The translations under genes and the position numbers were made by a program. From the NCBI GenBank assembly GCA_913062955.1, contig CAJXZP010000015.1, positions 1 to 64,000 on the forward strand: DNA of 64,000 nt, read 5' to 3'. Each line of letters opens with the position of its first letter. Within the stretch, counting starts at the first letter, position 1. Under the pieces are notes generated by a model. The model was given only the letters and a program-made list of their open reading frames with translations, was not told the origin of the DNA and did not search any database. This document shows positions 17,431 to 26,269 of the stretch, piece after piece. This stretch comes from an uncultured Flavobacteriales bacterium. Lineage in GTDB: Bacteria; Bacteroidota; Bacteroidia; Flavobacteriales_G; Salibacteraceae.

Positions 17431-18419
17431 TAAATAAAGTTTTGATCTTTCATCCATTGGTCGTTATAGACCTTTCCTACGTATCGTGAACCATGATCGT
17501 GGAATAATATGACCACAATATCATCTTCGGTTAATTCATCCTTAAGCTGTCTCACCGCTCCAAATGCAGAACCTGCAGAGTATCCTAAAAACAATCCTTC
17601 TTTCACCGCTAATTCACGGGCTATTAGTGCTGCATCTTTATCCGTTACCTTTTCAAAATGATCAATAAGGCCGAAATCAACGTTTTTCGGTAAAATATCT
17701 TCCCCTATCCCTTCGGTTAAATACGAATGGATTTCGTTTTCATCAAACTCTCCCGTTTCCAAATATTTTTTGAATACCGAACCGTAGGAGTCAACCCCCC
17801 AAATTTTAACATCTGGATTTTGTTCCTTTAGGTATTTACCAACTCCAGAAATAGTTCCTCCCGTTCCTACACCCACTACAAAATGAGTGATCTTACCTTC
17901 GGTTTGTGCCCAAATTTCGGGCCCGGTCGATTCGTAATGCGCCTGACGGTTGGAAAGGTTGTCGTATTGGTTCAGCCATACGGAGTTTTCAATCTCTTTG
18001 TTTTTACGTTCTGCAACCGAGTAATAGGAGTCTGGATGATCCGGAGCTACTGCCGTAGGGCAAACAATTACTTCCGCCCCAAGAGCACGTAGAACATCTA
18101 CTTTTTCTTTACTCTGTTTGTCGTTGGTGGTGAAAATACATTTGTAACCTTTGATAATTGCTGCTAAAGCAATTCCCATTCCGGTATTTCCCGATGTACA
18201 CTCAATGATGGTTCCGCCTGGCTTTAAAGTCCCGTTGGCTTCTGCGTCCTCTACCATTTTTAAGCCCATTCGATCTTTCACCGAGTTACCTGGGTTGAAA
18301 TACTCTAATTTCCCTAAAATGGTTCCAGGAATGTCTTGGGCAATTTTGTTCAAACGGACCATTGGAGTATTTCCAATCGTGCCTAAAATATTGTCGTATA
18401 CTTTTTTATCTGGTGTCAT
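17430..18419 (-). CDS. PLP-dependent cystathionine beta-synthase / cysteine synthase
   Basis: A fold-type II PLP enzyme of 329 residues. Lys48 in FNPGNSVKDR is the Schiff-base lysine. SGNTGMGIA is the substrate/PLP loop, GVGTGGTISGVG is the phosphate-binding loop, and SAGSAFGA is also conserved. The C-terminal FHDHGSRYVGKVYND resembles the end of the catalytic core of cystathionine beta-synthases more than classical CysK. There is no regulatory CBS domain. It makes either cystathionine from serine and homocysteine or cysteine from O-acetylserine; the sequence does not decide. It probably follows the DUF3817 gene in one transcript (24 bp gap). Confidence 0.9.
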   Translation of the reverse strand: MTPDKKVYDNILGTIGNTPMVRLNKIAQDIPGTILGKLEYFNPGNSVKDRMGLKMVEDAEANGTLKPGGTIIECTSGNTGMGIALAAIIKGYKCIFTTNDKQSKEKVDVLRALGAEVIVCPTAVAPDHPDSYYSVAERKNKEIENSVWLNQYDNLSNRQAHYESTGPEIWAQTEGKITHFVVGVGTGGTISGVGKYLKEQNPDVKIWGVDSYGSVFKKYLETGEFDENEIHSYLTEGIGEDILPKNVDFGLIDHFEKVTDKDAALIARELAVKEGLFLGYSAGSAFGAVRQLKDELTEDDIVVILFHDHGSRYVGKVYNDQWMKDQNFI

Positions 18420-18443
18420 TGTATTCTTAAAAATGGATAAATA

Positions 18444-18734
18444 TTATTTGTTTGTTTTTGGTAGGTATTTCATTTCAAACATAAAAGTAGTGAATGGTAA
18501 CAGAGAAGCTACAAATCCAATCACTAAAGTTTTGAAACTCCATTTTAATTGTAAACCTACAATTAATAACCAAATGCAATAAACCACAAATAATACCCCA
18601 TGTGCCATTCCTACCGGACGTGTGGGTTCAGGAAAGTCCCAAATGTATTTTAGCGGCATGCAAATACCTAAAAGAACGATATAGCTTATCCCTTCTAGAA
18701 TAGCGAGGTATTTAAATATGGTCACATTGTTCAT
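18444..18734 (-). CDS. DUF3817 family membrane protein
   Basis: A small protein with three membrane helices and the DUF3817 signature: a first helix FKYLAILEGISYIVLLGI, the loop KYIWDFPEPTRPVGMAHG, and then GVLFVVYCIWLL. I chose the ATG at 18734 (MNNVTIFKYLA) rather than a TTG nine codons upstream, because family members begin just before the first helix. The family's function is unknown; membership is clear. Confidence 0.85.
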   Translation of the reverse strand: MNNVTIFKYLAILEGISYIVLLGICMPLKYIWDFPEPTRPVGMAHGVLFVVYCIWLLIVGLQLKWSFKTLVIGFVASLLPFTTFMFEMKYLPKTNK

Positions 18735-18816
18735 GTTTTGATTTTGAAATTTGAACTGCAAATAGAAGGTATTTTTTCTAGCTGAGGACTCAAAATAAGG
18801 TAATTTTTATGTCAAA

Positions 18817-20070
18817 TTAATCTAATTTAATGGCTTCAACCGTATTAATTCGAGTAACAATGTAGGTGGGACCAATTAACATAATGATGCATAACACCAA
18901 GGTGAAAATATTTAACCCAATCAAATTAGTAAGCTCAATATTAATCGGAATATGAGAGATGTAATAGGTGGCTGGATCCAATGTGAAGATCTTGAAATAT
19001 TTCTGAGTCAATGCAATACTTAACCCAATTAGATTTCCCCAAAACAAACCAACGGTCATCAGGTAGATCGCTATGTATAAAAATATTTTTCGAATACTCG
19101 CATTGGTAGCCCCCATGGTTTTTAAAATTCCAATCATTCGGGTTCTATCTAATATCATAATTAATAAGGCAGAGGCCATGTTAATACCCGAAACAAAAAT
19201 CATTAAGCCAATAATAATAGTGACATTGATGTCTTGTAAATCTAACCATCCAAAAAGGTTTTGATTTTTTTGGACAATAGTGGTTGTTTTGTATTCAAAT
19301 GGAATGTTGTTATAAATGAAATCGTCAATTTCATCCAAATCTTCATAGTGTTTTAAATTGACCTCAAATCCACCTACCTGTTCTTCGGTCCAACCATTTA
19401 GCCTCTGAATATGACGAATATCGCCAATAACGAATAGGTCATCAAATCCTTCTAAACTAGTTTTATATATCCCTGTAATGGTAAATTTTCGAGGTCGTGG
19501 TTTTTGATTCTTTATGAAATACACAATAAAATGATCGCCCACGGCCAAGTTCATTTTAGATGCAATTTTTTGAGATAGAATAACATGATTCGACTTCTGA
19601 TCTTTTTGGAAGGTTAGGGTATCTCCTGCGACCATGAACTGCTTGAAAAATGTCCAATCAAAATCGTTTCCAATTCCCTTGAGTACGATGCCTAATATTT
19701 CTTTTTTTGTTTTTAATATTCCCGCTTTATTGGCATACATCTGTATATTATTCACTTTATCAAGCGTATCCAATTCAGGATAGAACTCTTGATCAGTTGA
19801 AATAGGAATAACCTCAAACCCATCTGTGCTCTGAAAGTTTGAAATTTGAATATGACCACCAAAGCCAATAATTTTTTGTCTAATCTCTTTTTGAAATCCG
19901 GTAACAATAGAAACCGAAAGAATCATAACCGATACGGAAATAGCAATTCCTGCTAGGGCAATGTTAATGATGGGACGAATGTTATTCTGTCCACTTTTCT
20001 TGGAAGATTTCCCGCGAATAAGTTTTAAAGCTGTAAAAAGTTCGAAATTCAAATGATGTAATTTACTCAC
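18817..20070 (-). CDS. ABC transporter permease, LolC/LolE-like (FtsX family)
   Basis: A 417-residue permease with one N-terminal helix (about 32-60), a periplasmic MacB-like domain, and three C-terminal helices. The N-terminal ALKLIRGKSSKK and IVTGFQKEIRQKIIGFGGHI match lipoprotein-releasing LolC/E proteins, as does the coupling segment MILDRTRMIGILKTMGA. Such permeases detach lipoproteins from the inner membrane for delivery to the outer membrane. Both the ATPase (LolD) and any second permease must be elsewhere. The gene diverges from the NamZ-like gene. Confidence 0.88.
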   Translation of the reverse strand: MSKLHHLNFELFTALKLIRGKSSKKSGQNNIRPIINIALAGIAISVSVMILSVSIVTGFQKEIRQKIIGFGGHIQISNFQSTDGFEVIPISTDQEFYPELDTLDKVNNIQMYANKAGILKTKKEILGIVLKGIGNDFDWTFFKQFMVAGDTLTFQKDQKSNHVILSQKIASKMNLAVGDHFIVYFIKNQKPRPRKFTITGIYKTSLEGFDDLFVIGDIRHIQRLNGWTEEQVGGFEVNLKHYEDLDEIDDFIYNNIPFEYKTTTIVQKNQNLFGWLDLQDINVTIIIGLMIFVSGINMASALLIMILDRTRMIGILKTMGATNASIRKIFLYIAIYLMTVGLFWGNLIGLSIALTQKYFKIFTLDPATYYISHIPINIELTNLIGLNIFTLVLCIIMLIGPTYIVTRINTVEAIKLD

Positions 20071-20184
20071 GCAATATTAAAGTATTCAACCCGAAACCCT
20101 TTGAATTATTTCATGCACAAAGGAATGATGAAAATTGGTACATATCATGCAGTAGAAGCAAGGTAAAACCATTTACTTTGCATT

Positions 20185-21405
20185 TTGAAAATTGATCTCT
20201 TGAATAAAATTCTTCTTTTTTTTCTGGTGTGTATTTTACCTAAGATAGGTTGGTCACAAAACCACTTTGATTCCGCATTGATTAAATCGGCCGATCAGGT
20301 ATTGGTAGGTGCCGAAAGGGCCAGTTTGTATATAGATAAACTAAAAGGAAAAAACGTAGCCTTGGTGGTGAACCCTACGAGTGAAGTTTTTGGGGAGCAC
20401 CTGGTAGATTTTCTAATTTCAAAAGATATCCTCATTAAAAAGGTTTTTGCCCCCGAACATGGTTTTAGAGGGACTGCCGATGCGGGTGAACGTGTAAAAG
20501 ATGCCATTGATCAAAAAACGGGGATTCCTTTAAAGAGCTTATATGGGAAAAATAAAAAGCCGACTATAGAAGATTTGGCAGGAATTGATATCGTGGTTTT
20601 TGATATTCAGGATGTAGGAGTTCGATTCTATACTTACATTTCTACCATGCATTATGTGATGCAAGCCTGTGCAGAAAATGGGGTGGACTTTATGGTATTG
20701 GATAGACCAAATCCTAACGGTTTTTATGTGGCCGGTCCGGTATTGCAAATGAACCAAAAGTCGTTTGTAGGAATGCATCCGGTGCCTATTGTGCATGGGT
20801 TAACTGTAGGCGAATTTGCGCAAATGGTCAACAATGAAGGCTGGCTTGGGGACGGGTTAAAATGTAATTTACAAGTGGTTTTATTAACCGGATGGACACA
20901 TAAAGATCTGTATCAATTACCGGTTAAGCCATCCCCTAATTTGCCAAATATGACTTCCGTTTATTGGTATCCTACTTTAGGTTTGTTTGAAGGAACTAAC
21001 GTGAATGCGGGAAGGGGGACTGATTTCCCTTTTCAAACTTTTGGCTCACCGACCATTCAGAATGCGCCATTTTCGTATACGCCTGTTTCTAAACCAGGTG
21101 CGAAGTATCCAAAATACAAAGGGAAGAAATGTTTTGGAAGAGATTTACGAGAATTTCCAATTGATTCATTTTACAATGAACCCGGAATCCAAATTGGGTA
21201 TGTGTTGTGGGCGTATGAAAATACGGGTAACCAAAATGAGTTTTTTTTGAAAAATCATTTTTATGGCCGATTAGCTGGGACTGCCAATTTGCAAAACCAA
21301 ATTGAATTGGAGTTTAGTGTTCTTCGTATTCAAAATGGATGGACTCCCGAAATTGAAAAATACTTGGTGATCCGTAAAAAGTACCTCTTGTATAAGGATT
21401 TTTAA
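20185..21405 (+). CDS. DUF1343 / NamZ-type exo-beta-N-acetylmuramidase
   Basis: A secreted protein of about 406 residues with a signal peptide ending near WSQ24. The DUF1343 family (GH171) includes NamZ, which removes terminal N-acetylmuramic acid from muropeptide sugars during cell-wall recycling. The hallmarks are present: NVALVVNPTSEV, FAPEHGFRGTADAGE, SLYGKNKKPT, VVFDIQDVGVRFYTYIST, DRPNPNGFYVAGP, and the late GLFEGTNVNAGRGTDFPFQ. The start used here is TTG at 20185. A second TTG at 20200 would also give a good signal peptide, and a near-consensus -7 box (TACTTTGC) at 20174 favours the later one. Family assignment is firm. Confidence 0.92.
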   Translation: MKIDLLNKILLFFLVCILPKIGWSQNHFDSALIKSADQVLVGAERASLYIDKLKGKNVALVVNPTSEVFGEHLVDFLISKDILIKKVFAPEHGFRGTADAGERVKDAIDQKTGIPLKSLYGKNKKPTIEDLAGIDIVVFDIQDVGVRFYTYISTMHYVMQACAENGVDFMVLDRPNPNGFYVAGPVLQMNQKSFVGMHPVPIVHGLTVGEFAQMVNNEGWLGDGLKCNLQVVLLTGWTHKDLYQLPVKPSPNLPNMTSVYWYPTLGLFEGTNVNAGRGTDFPFQTFGSPTIQNAPFSYTPVSKPGAKYPKYKGKKCFGRDLREFPIDSFYNEPGIQIGYVLWAYENTGNQNEFFLKNHFYGRLAGTANLQNQIELEFSVLRIQNGWTPEIEKYLVIRKKYLLYKDF

Positions 21406-21452
21406 ATTCCCTCTATTGCTAATAGAATTTTAAAATTACCCACTTTTGGGTA

Positions 21453-21482
21453 TTTTGAAAACCTAGGGTAAACTTAGATTTG
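21453..21482 (+). promoter_or_regulatory. Promoter of the DUF4856-imelysin-TonB cluster
   Basis: TTTTG (-33) is followed after 17 bp by TAGATTTG, a perfect TAnnTTTG -7 element, 30 bp before the DUF4856 ATG. This is the clearest promoter match in the window. Confidence 0.6.
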
Positions 21483-21512
21483 CATTGTTATTTAAAATCA
21501 ATCTAAATAAGA

Positions 21513-22643
21513 ATGAAAAGACTTTCACTATTACTTATGGGCGCTGTATTATTCGCCTCTTCATGTAAAAAAGACGATCCAACTCCGGACGATACCACAC
21601 CCACACAGCCGAGTGCATATAGCTTCGCAAATGTGTCATATTCTGGTCAAACGACCCGTTTGGATATGTTGGCCGAATTAACCACTGAAATGAAAAAACC
21701 AGCAACAGGAGTTGCCGCGGATGGAACCGTGATGTTAAATATGTTTGCCAATACAAATAATCCTTTTGCGGATGGCGCTTTAAATGCTGCGACTAAAGAA
21801 TTGAAAAATAAATGTTATTCAGGAACGGGTGCGATGTCTGAAACCACTTTTGAATATTACATGACTCGTTTGGCCTCTTTAAGTGCAGCGGGAATGGGGA
21901 CTTGGATGCCTGGATCTGCAGGGATTGCAACATCGGGTACAAAATCGTATTACTTTGACGAGAATGGAGTTGAATATGCTCAAATCGTAGAAAAGGGATT
22001 AATGGGAGCGGTATTCTATTTTCAAATAAGTGAAAACTATACTCGTGAGGGTAAAATTGGTGGTGCTGTAGATAATACAACAGTTACAGAAGGTAAAGGT
22101 ACCGATATGGAACATCACTGGGATGAGGCTTTCGGTTATTTTGGCGGAACTGTTGATTTAACAGAAGGGAATTATGCAGATCAAACTTTAAGATACCACG
22201 CAAAATATGCGAAAAAAGGGTCTGAGGCTGGTTTAGAAACCGTAGGAAATGTAATGTATCAGTTTATTAAAGGTCGTTTTGCCATCTCCAATAAAAATCC
22301 TGCGGATCGCGATGCTGCTGCTACCCAATTGAGAAAAGAATACGAATTGATTATGGTAACCACAGCCATTCATTACATCAATGGAAGTATCTCTAATTTT
22401 GGGGACGATGCAAAAAGAAATCATGAGCTATCTGAAGCTTACGCATTTATTGCATCCCTTCACTATAATAGTGATAAGTTAATTTCAGATGCAGATTTAA
22501 CACAGGTTGAAGATTATTTTAGTGAGGATATGGGTGGTTTTATGGTGCCTAGCTTCTTAAATGTATCTGTTGCAACTTTGAACTTAGCAAAGGATAAGTT
22601 AAGTATGGTTTACGGATTGGATTCGGTAAAAGATACCTTATAG
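21513..22643 (+). CDS. DUF4856 lipoprotein
   Basis: A 376-residue lipoprotein (signal peptide LLLMGAVLFASSCKKDD, Cys18) followed by an acidic and proline-rich linker. The rest fits DUF4856: YSFANVSYSGQTTRLDML near the start, HHWDEAFGYFGGTVDL in the middle, and a helical C-terminal half. DUF4856 proteins are commonly found beside imelysin and TonB-receptor genes in Bacteroidota and are thought to act in metal (probably iron) uptake; no activity is proven. The WDEAFGYFG motif resembles a diverged imelysin-type helical core. It is the first gene of the cluster. Confidence 0.85.
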   Translation: MKRLSLLLMGAVLFASSCKKDDPTPDDTTPTQPSAYSFANVSYSGQTTRLDMLAELTTEMKKPATGVAADGTVMLNMFANTNNPFADGALNAATKELKNKCYSGTGAMSETTFEYYMTRLASLSAAGMGTWMPGSAGIATSGTKSYYFDENGVEYAQIVEKGLMGAVFYFQISENYTREGKIGGAVDNTTVTEGKGTDMEHHWDEAFGYFGGTVDLTEGNYADQTLRYHAKYAKKGSEAGLETVGNVMYQFIKGRFAISNKNPADRDAAATQLRKEYELIMVTTAIHYINGSISNFGDDAKRNHELSEAYAFIASLHYNSDKLISDADLTQVEDYFSEDMGGFMVPSFLNVSVATLNLAKDKLSMVYGLDSVKDTL

Positions 22644-22666
22644 AATTAAATATATAATTTGAAAAG

Positions 22667-22696
22667 GGTCAGATGAGGTGAATTCCTTGTCTGACC
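22667..22696 (+). terminator. Hairpin between DUF4856 and imelysin genes, possible attenuator
   Basis: A perfect 7-bp stem GGTCAGA/TCTGACC with a 16-nt loop is followed by a T-rich stretch. Within the operon it could reduce read-through or stabilise the upstream message. Confidence 0.4.
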
Positions 22697-22729
22697 ATTT
22701 TGGTTTTAAGAAGTCGTAAAATTTTGGAT

Positions 22730-23839
22730 ATGAGAGGGAAGATTTTCGGAGTAGGATTGAGCTGTTTATTGGTTCTTTCTGTGACTAGCTGTAAAGAGGA
22801 GAAAGAGGAAGATAACAACGCTTTAGGTTTTAATACCACGGAGTTGTTAACCAATTATTCATCCAACTTAATCCTACCAAAATATGAAGTGTTATCGACT
22901 AAAGTGGCGATTTTAAAAACCAATTCGGTGGCATTTGTTGCTTCGCCCACTATCGCTAATTTACATGTGTTACGAGGGTCGCTATTCGAGGCGGAATTCG
23001 CATACCAGGCGTGTACATCATTTGAGTTTGGTCCGGCCAATACCTATAGTTTACGTTCCATATTGAGTACGTATCCCGCTTCAGAATCTATTATTGATCA
23101 GAATATTACTAATGGGAATTTTAATTTATACGCTGCAGGAAATATTGCAGCAAAAGGATTTCCAGCCATGGGCTATTTGATTTTTGGAAGTAATAAAACG
23201 GATCAAGAAATAATCGATTTATTTACCATCGATGCAGAAGTGGTTAGTCGTAAAAATTATTTGACTGCATTAGTAGAACAAATTGCTACAGTGGTTAATC
23301 AAGTCAATAATCAATGGGTTTCTGGTGGTTACAGCGAAGTGTTTATTAATGCCAATGGTACCGCAGTAGGGAGTTCGGTGAGTTTAATACTGAATGCAAT
23401 GGTGTTAGATTTTGAACGCTTTATTAGAGATGGTAAGGTCGGAATTCCCTTAGGAATAAGAAGCTTGGGTATACCTAATCCAGAAAAAGTGGAAGCCCAC
23501 TATAGCCATAAGTCGCTGGAATTGGTCCAAGAAAGTGTATTGGAATATAAGAAATGTTTTAACGGAATTTCTACCACGGAAATCAATGGAATGGGTGTGG
23601 ATGATTATTTAAATTACGAAGATGCTGAAAATATCACGCAAAAAATTAATACACAGTTAGACTTGATCACCGAAAAACTTAATCTCTTAAATGGACCACT
23701 ATCGGAAGATGTGGTGTCCAATAAGAATGCAGTTAAAGCGGTGTATGATGAGATGCAGAAATTAATTGTCTCATTAAAAGTAGAAGTGCCTTCGGCATTA
23801 TCTGTGTTAATTACCTACCAAGATTCTGACGGGGATTAA
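22730..23839 (+). CDS. Imelysin-like (M75-related) lipoprotein
   Basis: Starting at ATG 22730 the signal peptide is VGLSCLLVLSVTSCKEE, with the lipidated Cys near residue 19. An in-frame TTG ten codons earlier is a weaker start. The helical body matches imelysin/insulin-cleaving family lipoproteins: LLTNYSSNLILPKYE, LRGSLFEAEFAYQACTSFEF, then GFPAMGYLIFGS. The last corresponds to the GxHxxE metal-motif region, but His and Glu are replaced, so a metallopeptidase role is unlikely. Imelysins such as IrpA and EfeO-like proteins take part in iron uptake. The TonB receptor begins 15 bp downstream. Confidence 0.85.
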   Translation: MRGKIFGVGLSCLLVLSVTSCKEEKEEDNNALGFNTTELLTNYSSNLILPKYEVLSTKVAILKTNSVAFVASPTIANLHVLRGSLFEAEFAYQACTSFEFGPANTYSLRSILSTYPASESIIDQNITNGNFNLYAAGNIAAKGFPAMGYLIFGSNKTDQEIIDLFTIDAEVVSRKNYLTALVEQIATVVNQVNNQWVSGGYSEVFINANGTAVGSSVSLILNAMVLDFERFIRDGKVGIPLGIRSLGIPNPEKVEAHYSHKSLELVQESVLEYKKCFNGISTTEINGMGVDDYLNYEDAENITQKINTQLDLITEKLNLLNGPLSEDVVSNKNAVKAVYDEMQKLIVSLKVEVPSALSVLITYQDSDGD

Positions 23840-23854
23840 ACTCTTTCCATATTC

Positions 23855-26269
23855 ATGAATAAATTAATACTAATAGTGGCGATGTTACTTTTTTCTTTTT
23901 TAGGGAAAGGGCAACAAGCGTGGATGGTTACTTTCCTTTCGGAGGGTAGTAAGGAGCCTATTGCGGGTTTGGCCGCTTTTAGTAGTGAATTACAGAAGGA
24001 ATATCGAACAAATTCAAAGGGGGTTATTAAAGTTAGCCCGCTTAAATTACCTTCCGTTTCTTTTATAATCCAAGCCGAAGGATTTGTTTCGGCTACGTTT
24101 GTTTTGGCACCGTTTGACCAGGATACCATTTTTGTAGCAGAGCAAGTCCTGAATTTAACGGAGGTTGAAATTACCGATCGGAAGAACCCGGAAGAATTGC
24201 AGCAATTACAAATGCGATCGATAGAGGATATGTATATATTTTCGGGTAAGAAATCTGAACGAATTGAAGTGGCTCAGCTTCCTGCCAATTTGAGTACCAA
24301 TAATAGCAGACAGGTATATAGTAAAGTGCCCGGCTTGAATATTTTTGAAAGTAATGGAGCGGGTTTGAATACCGAAATTGGAGGAAGAGGATTAAGTCCT
24401 GAGCGATCTACCAATTTTAATATGCGTCAAAATGGGTATGATATTAGTGCCGATGCCCTGGGTTACCCAGATGCCTATTATGTACCTCCTACCGAAGGGT
24501 TGAAAAGAATTGAAGTAGTTCGGGGGGCTGGGGCATTGCAATACGGGACTCAGTTTGGGGGGATGATTAATTATAAAATGAAAACTCCCGAATCGAATAA
24601 ACTCGTGCAAATTGAAAGTCGTCAAACATTCGGTTCTTTTGGTTTCTTTAATACCTTCAATGCCATTGGAGGTAAGTACAAAAAGGTGGAGTATTACGCG
24701 TTTTTTATCTATAAAAGAGGGGATGGATGGCGTCCAAATTCGGACTTTACAGCCAAGAATTTTTATGGGTATTTGAAATATAACCACTCTGAAAAACTGC
24801 AGTTTACTTTCGACTTTTCCTACTTCACGTATTTAGCTCATCAACCTGGGGGACTTACAGATGCGATGTTTGAAAACAATCCAAGACAATCTATTCGTGA
24901 ACGGAATTGGTTTAATGTAGATTGGAATTTACCGAGTTTAACCATTGATTATTCTTTTTCTAAAGACCTCCAATTAAGTTCCAAATTCTTTGGTTTGATG
25001 GCGACCAGAAATGCGTCTGGTTTTTTGGGGAACATTACCCGGGTAGATCCATTAGGGAATAGAGATCTATTGAAAGATAATTATTTGAATGTAGGTAATG
25101 AAACCAAAGTATTGAAGCGGTATGATATTAAGGGGCGAACAAATACCTTTGTTTTGGGTTCTCGATTTTATCGGGGCGATACGCATAAACAACAAGGAGA
25201 TACGGATGATGGATATGATGCCAATTTTAACTACTTAACACCGGATAGTTTACAAGGAAGTGATTTTACTTTTCCGAGTACCAACATCGCAGTTTTTGCG
25301 GAAAACATATTTCAAGTTACGGATAAATTGCGTTTACAACCCGGGTTACGATTTGAAAATATTCAAACCAAATCTAATGGATATTATCGTCAAACTACTC
25401 GAGATTTAGCTGGTAATATTTTATCGGATAGTTTGGTGTATGATCAAATGTCAAAACCACGTTCATTTGTTTTATTTGCCATTGGTGCTTCTTACCGTCC
25501 TAAAGAAGGGATGGAGATTTACGGAAATCTATCCCAAAATTACAAAGCCATTAATTTCAACGACCTTAGAATTAACAACCCTAATTTTAAAGTGGATCCT
25601 AACTTACAAGATGAAACGGGGTATAATTTTGATTTGGGATATAGGGGGAAGTACAAGACCTTCTTGGTGTATGATGTAAGCGTCTTTTATTTACGCTATA
25701 ACAATCGGATAGGGTTTGTTCAAAAAGTGGATACAACCCTGTTTAAAACCTATCGATACCGAACCAATGTTTCTGCCTCATCTACCGTAGGTTTGGAATG
25801 TGTGATAGAGGTAGACTGGTTTCGATTAAATAAGAAAATTGATCCTTCCAGTAGCTTAAAGACCTTTGTAAACGTAGCGTTTATTGATGGGAAATACACC
25901 AATTCTCAAGAAGCTGCATACGAGGGTAAAAAGGTGGAATTGGTGCCTAGTTTAACAGCAAAGTCGGGAGTGACATGGGTGCGAAAAAAACTAAAGCTTA
26001 GTGTGCAATATTCCTATACAGGTGAGCAGTACACGGATGCATCGAATTCTGAATTTGATCCCAATGCGGTAAGTGGCATTATTTCCGCTTATCACGTGAT
26101 GGATTTTTCGGCAAAATATTCCTTTAAAGTTCTATTTGTGGAGGCAAATTGTAATAATCTTACGAATTCATCTTATTTCACTCGTAGAGCATCGGGATAT
26201 CCTGGGCCAGGCATAATTCCCGCTGAACCTAGGTCGTTTTTTGTTACTTTAGGGGTGAAAATAAAATGA
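23855..26269 (+). CDS. TonB-dependent outer-membrane receptor (FecA-like)
   Basis: An 804-residue receptor. It has a signal peptide (ending near GKGQ), a carboxypeptidase-D-like beta domain at about 22-100, and a plug at about 120-240 containing SKVPGLNIFESNGAG, EIGGRGLSPERSTNFN and KRIEVVRGAGALQYGTQFGG. A 22-stranded barrel runs to the C-terminus. The GGRGLSPERS and YPDAYYVPP segments are seen in FecA-type receptors for ferric citrate or other Fe chelates. Substrate identity is inferred from the imelysin neighbour. It overlaps the downstream hydroxylase gene by 4 bp (ATGA). Confidence 0.93.
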   Translation: MNKLILIVAMLLFSFLGKGQQAWMVTFLSEGSKEPIAGLAAFSSELQKEYRTNSKGVIKVSPLKLPSVSFIIQAEGFVSATFVLAPFDQDTIFVAEQVLNLTEVEITDRKNPEELQQLQMRSIEDMYIFSGKKSERIEVAQLPANLSTNNSRQVYSKVPGLNIFESNGAGLNTEIGGRGLSPERSTNFNMRQNGYDISADALGYPDAYYVPPTEGLKRIEVVRGAGALQYGTQFGGMINYKMKTPESNKLVQIESRQTFGSFGFFNTFNAIGGKYKKVEYYAFFIYKRGDGWRPNSDFTAKNFYGYLKYNHSEKLQFTFDFSYFTYLAHQPGGLTDAMFENNPRQSIRERNWFNVDWNLPSLTIDYSFSKDLQLSSKFFGLMATRNASGFLGNITRVDPLGNRDLLKDNYLNVGNETKVLKRYDIKGRTNTFVLGSRFYRGDTHKQQGDTDDGYDANFNYLTPDSLQGSDFTFPSTNIAVFAENIFQVTDKLRLQPGLRFENIQTKSNGYYRQTTRDLAGNILSDSLVYDQMSKPRSFVLFAIGASYRPKEGMEIYGNLSQNYKAINFNDLRINNPNFKVDPNLQDETGYNFDLGYRGKYKTFLVYDVSVFYLRYNNRIGFVQKVDTTLFKTYRYRTNVSASSTVGLECVIEVDWFRLNKKIDPSSSLKTFVNVAFIDGKYTNSQEAAYEGKKVELVPSLTAKSGVTWVRKKLKLSVQYSYTGEQYTDASNSEFDPNAVSGIISAYHVMDFSAKYSFKVLFVEANCNNLTNSSYFTRRASGYPGPGIIPAEPRSFFVTLGVKIK

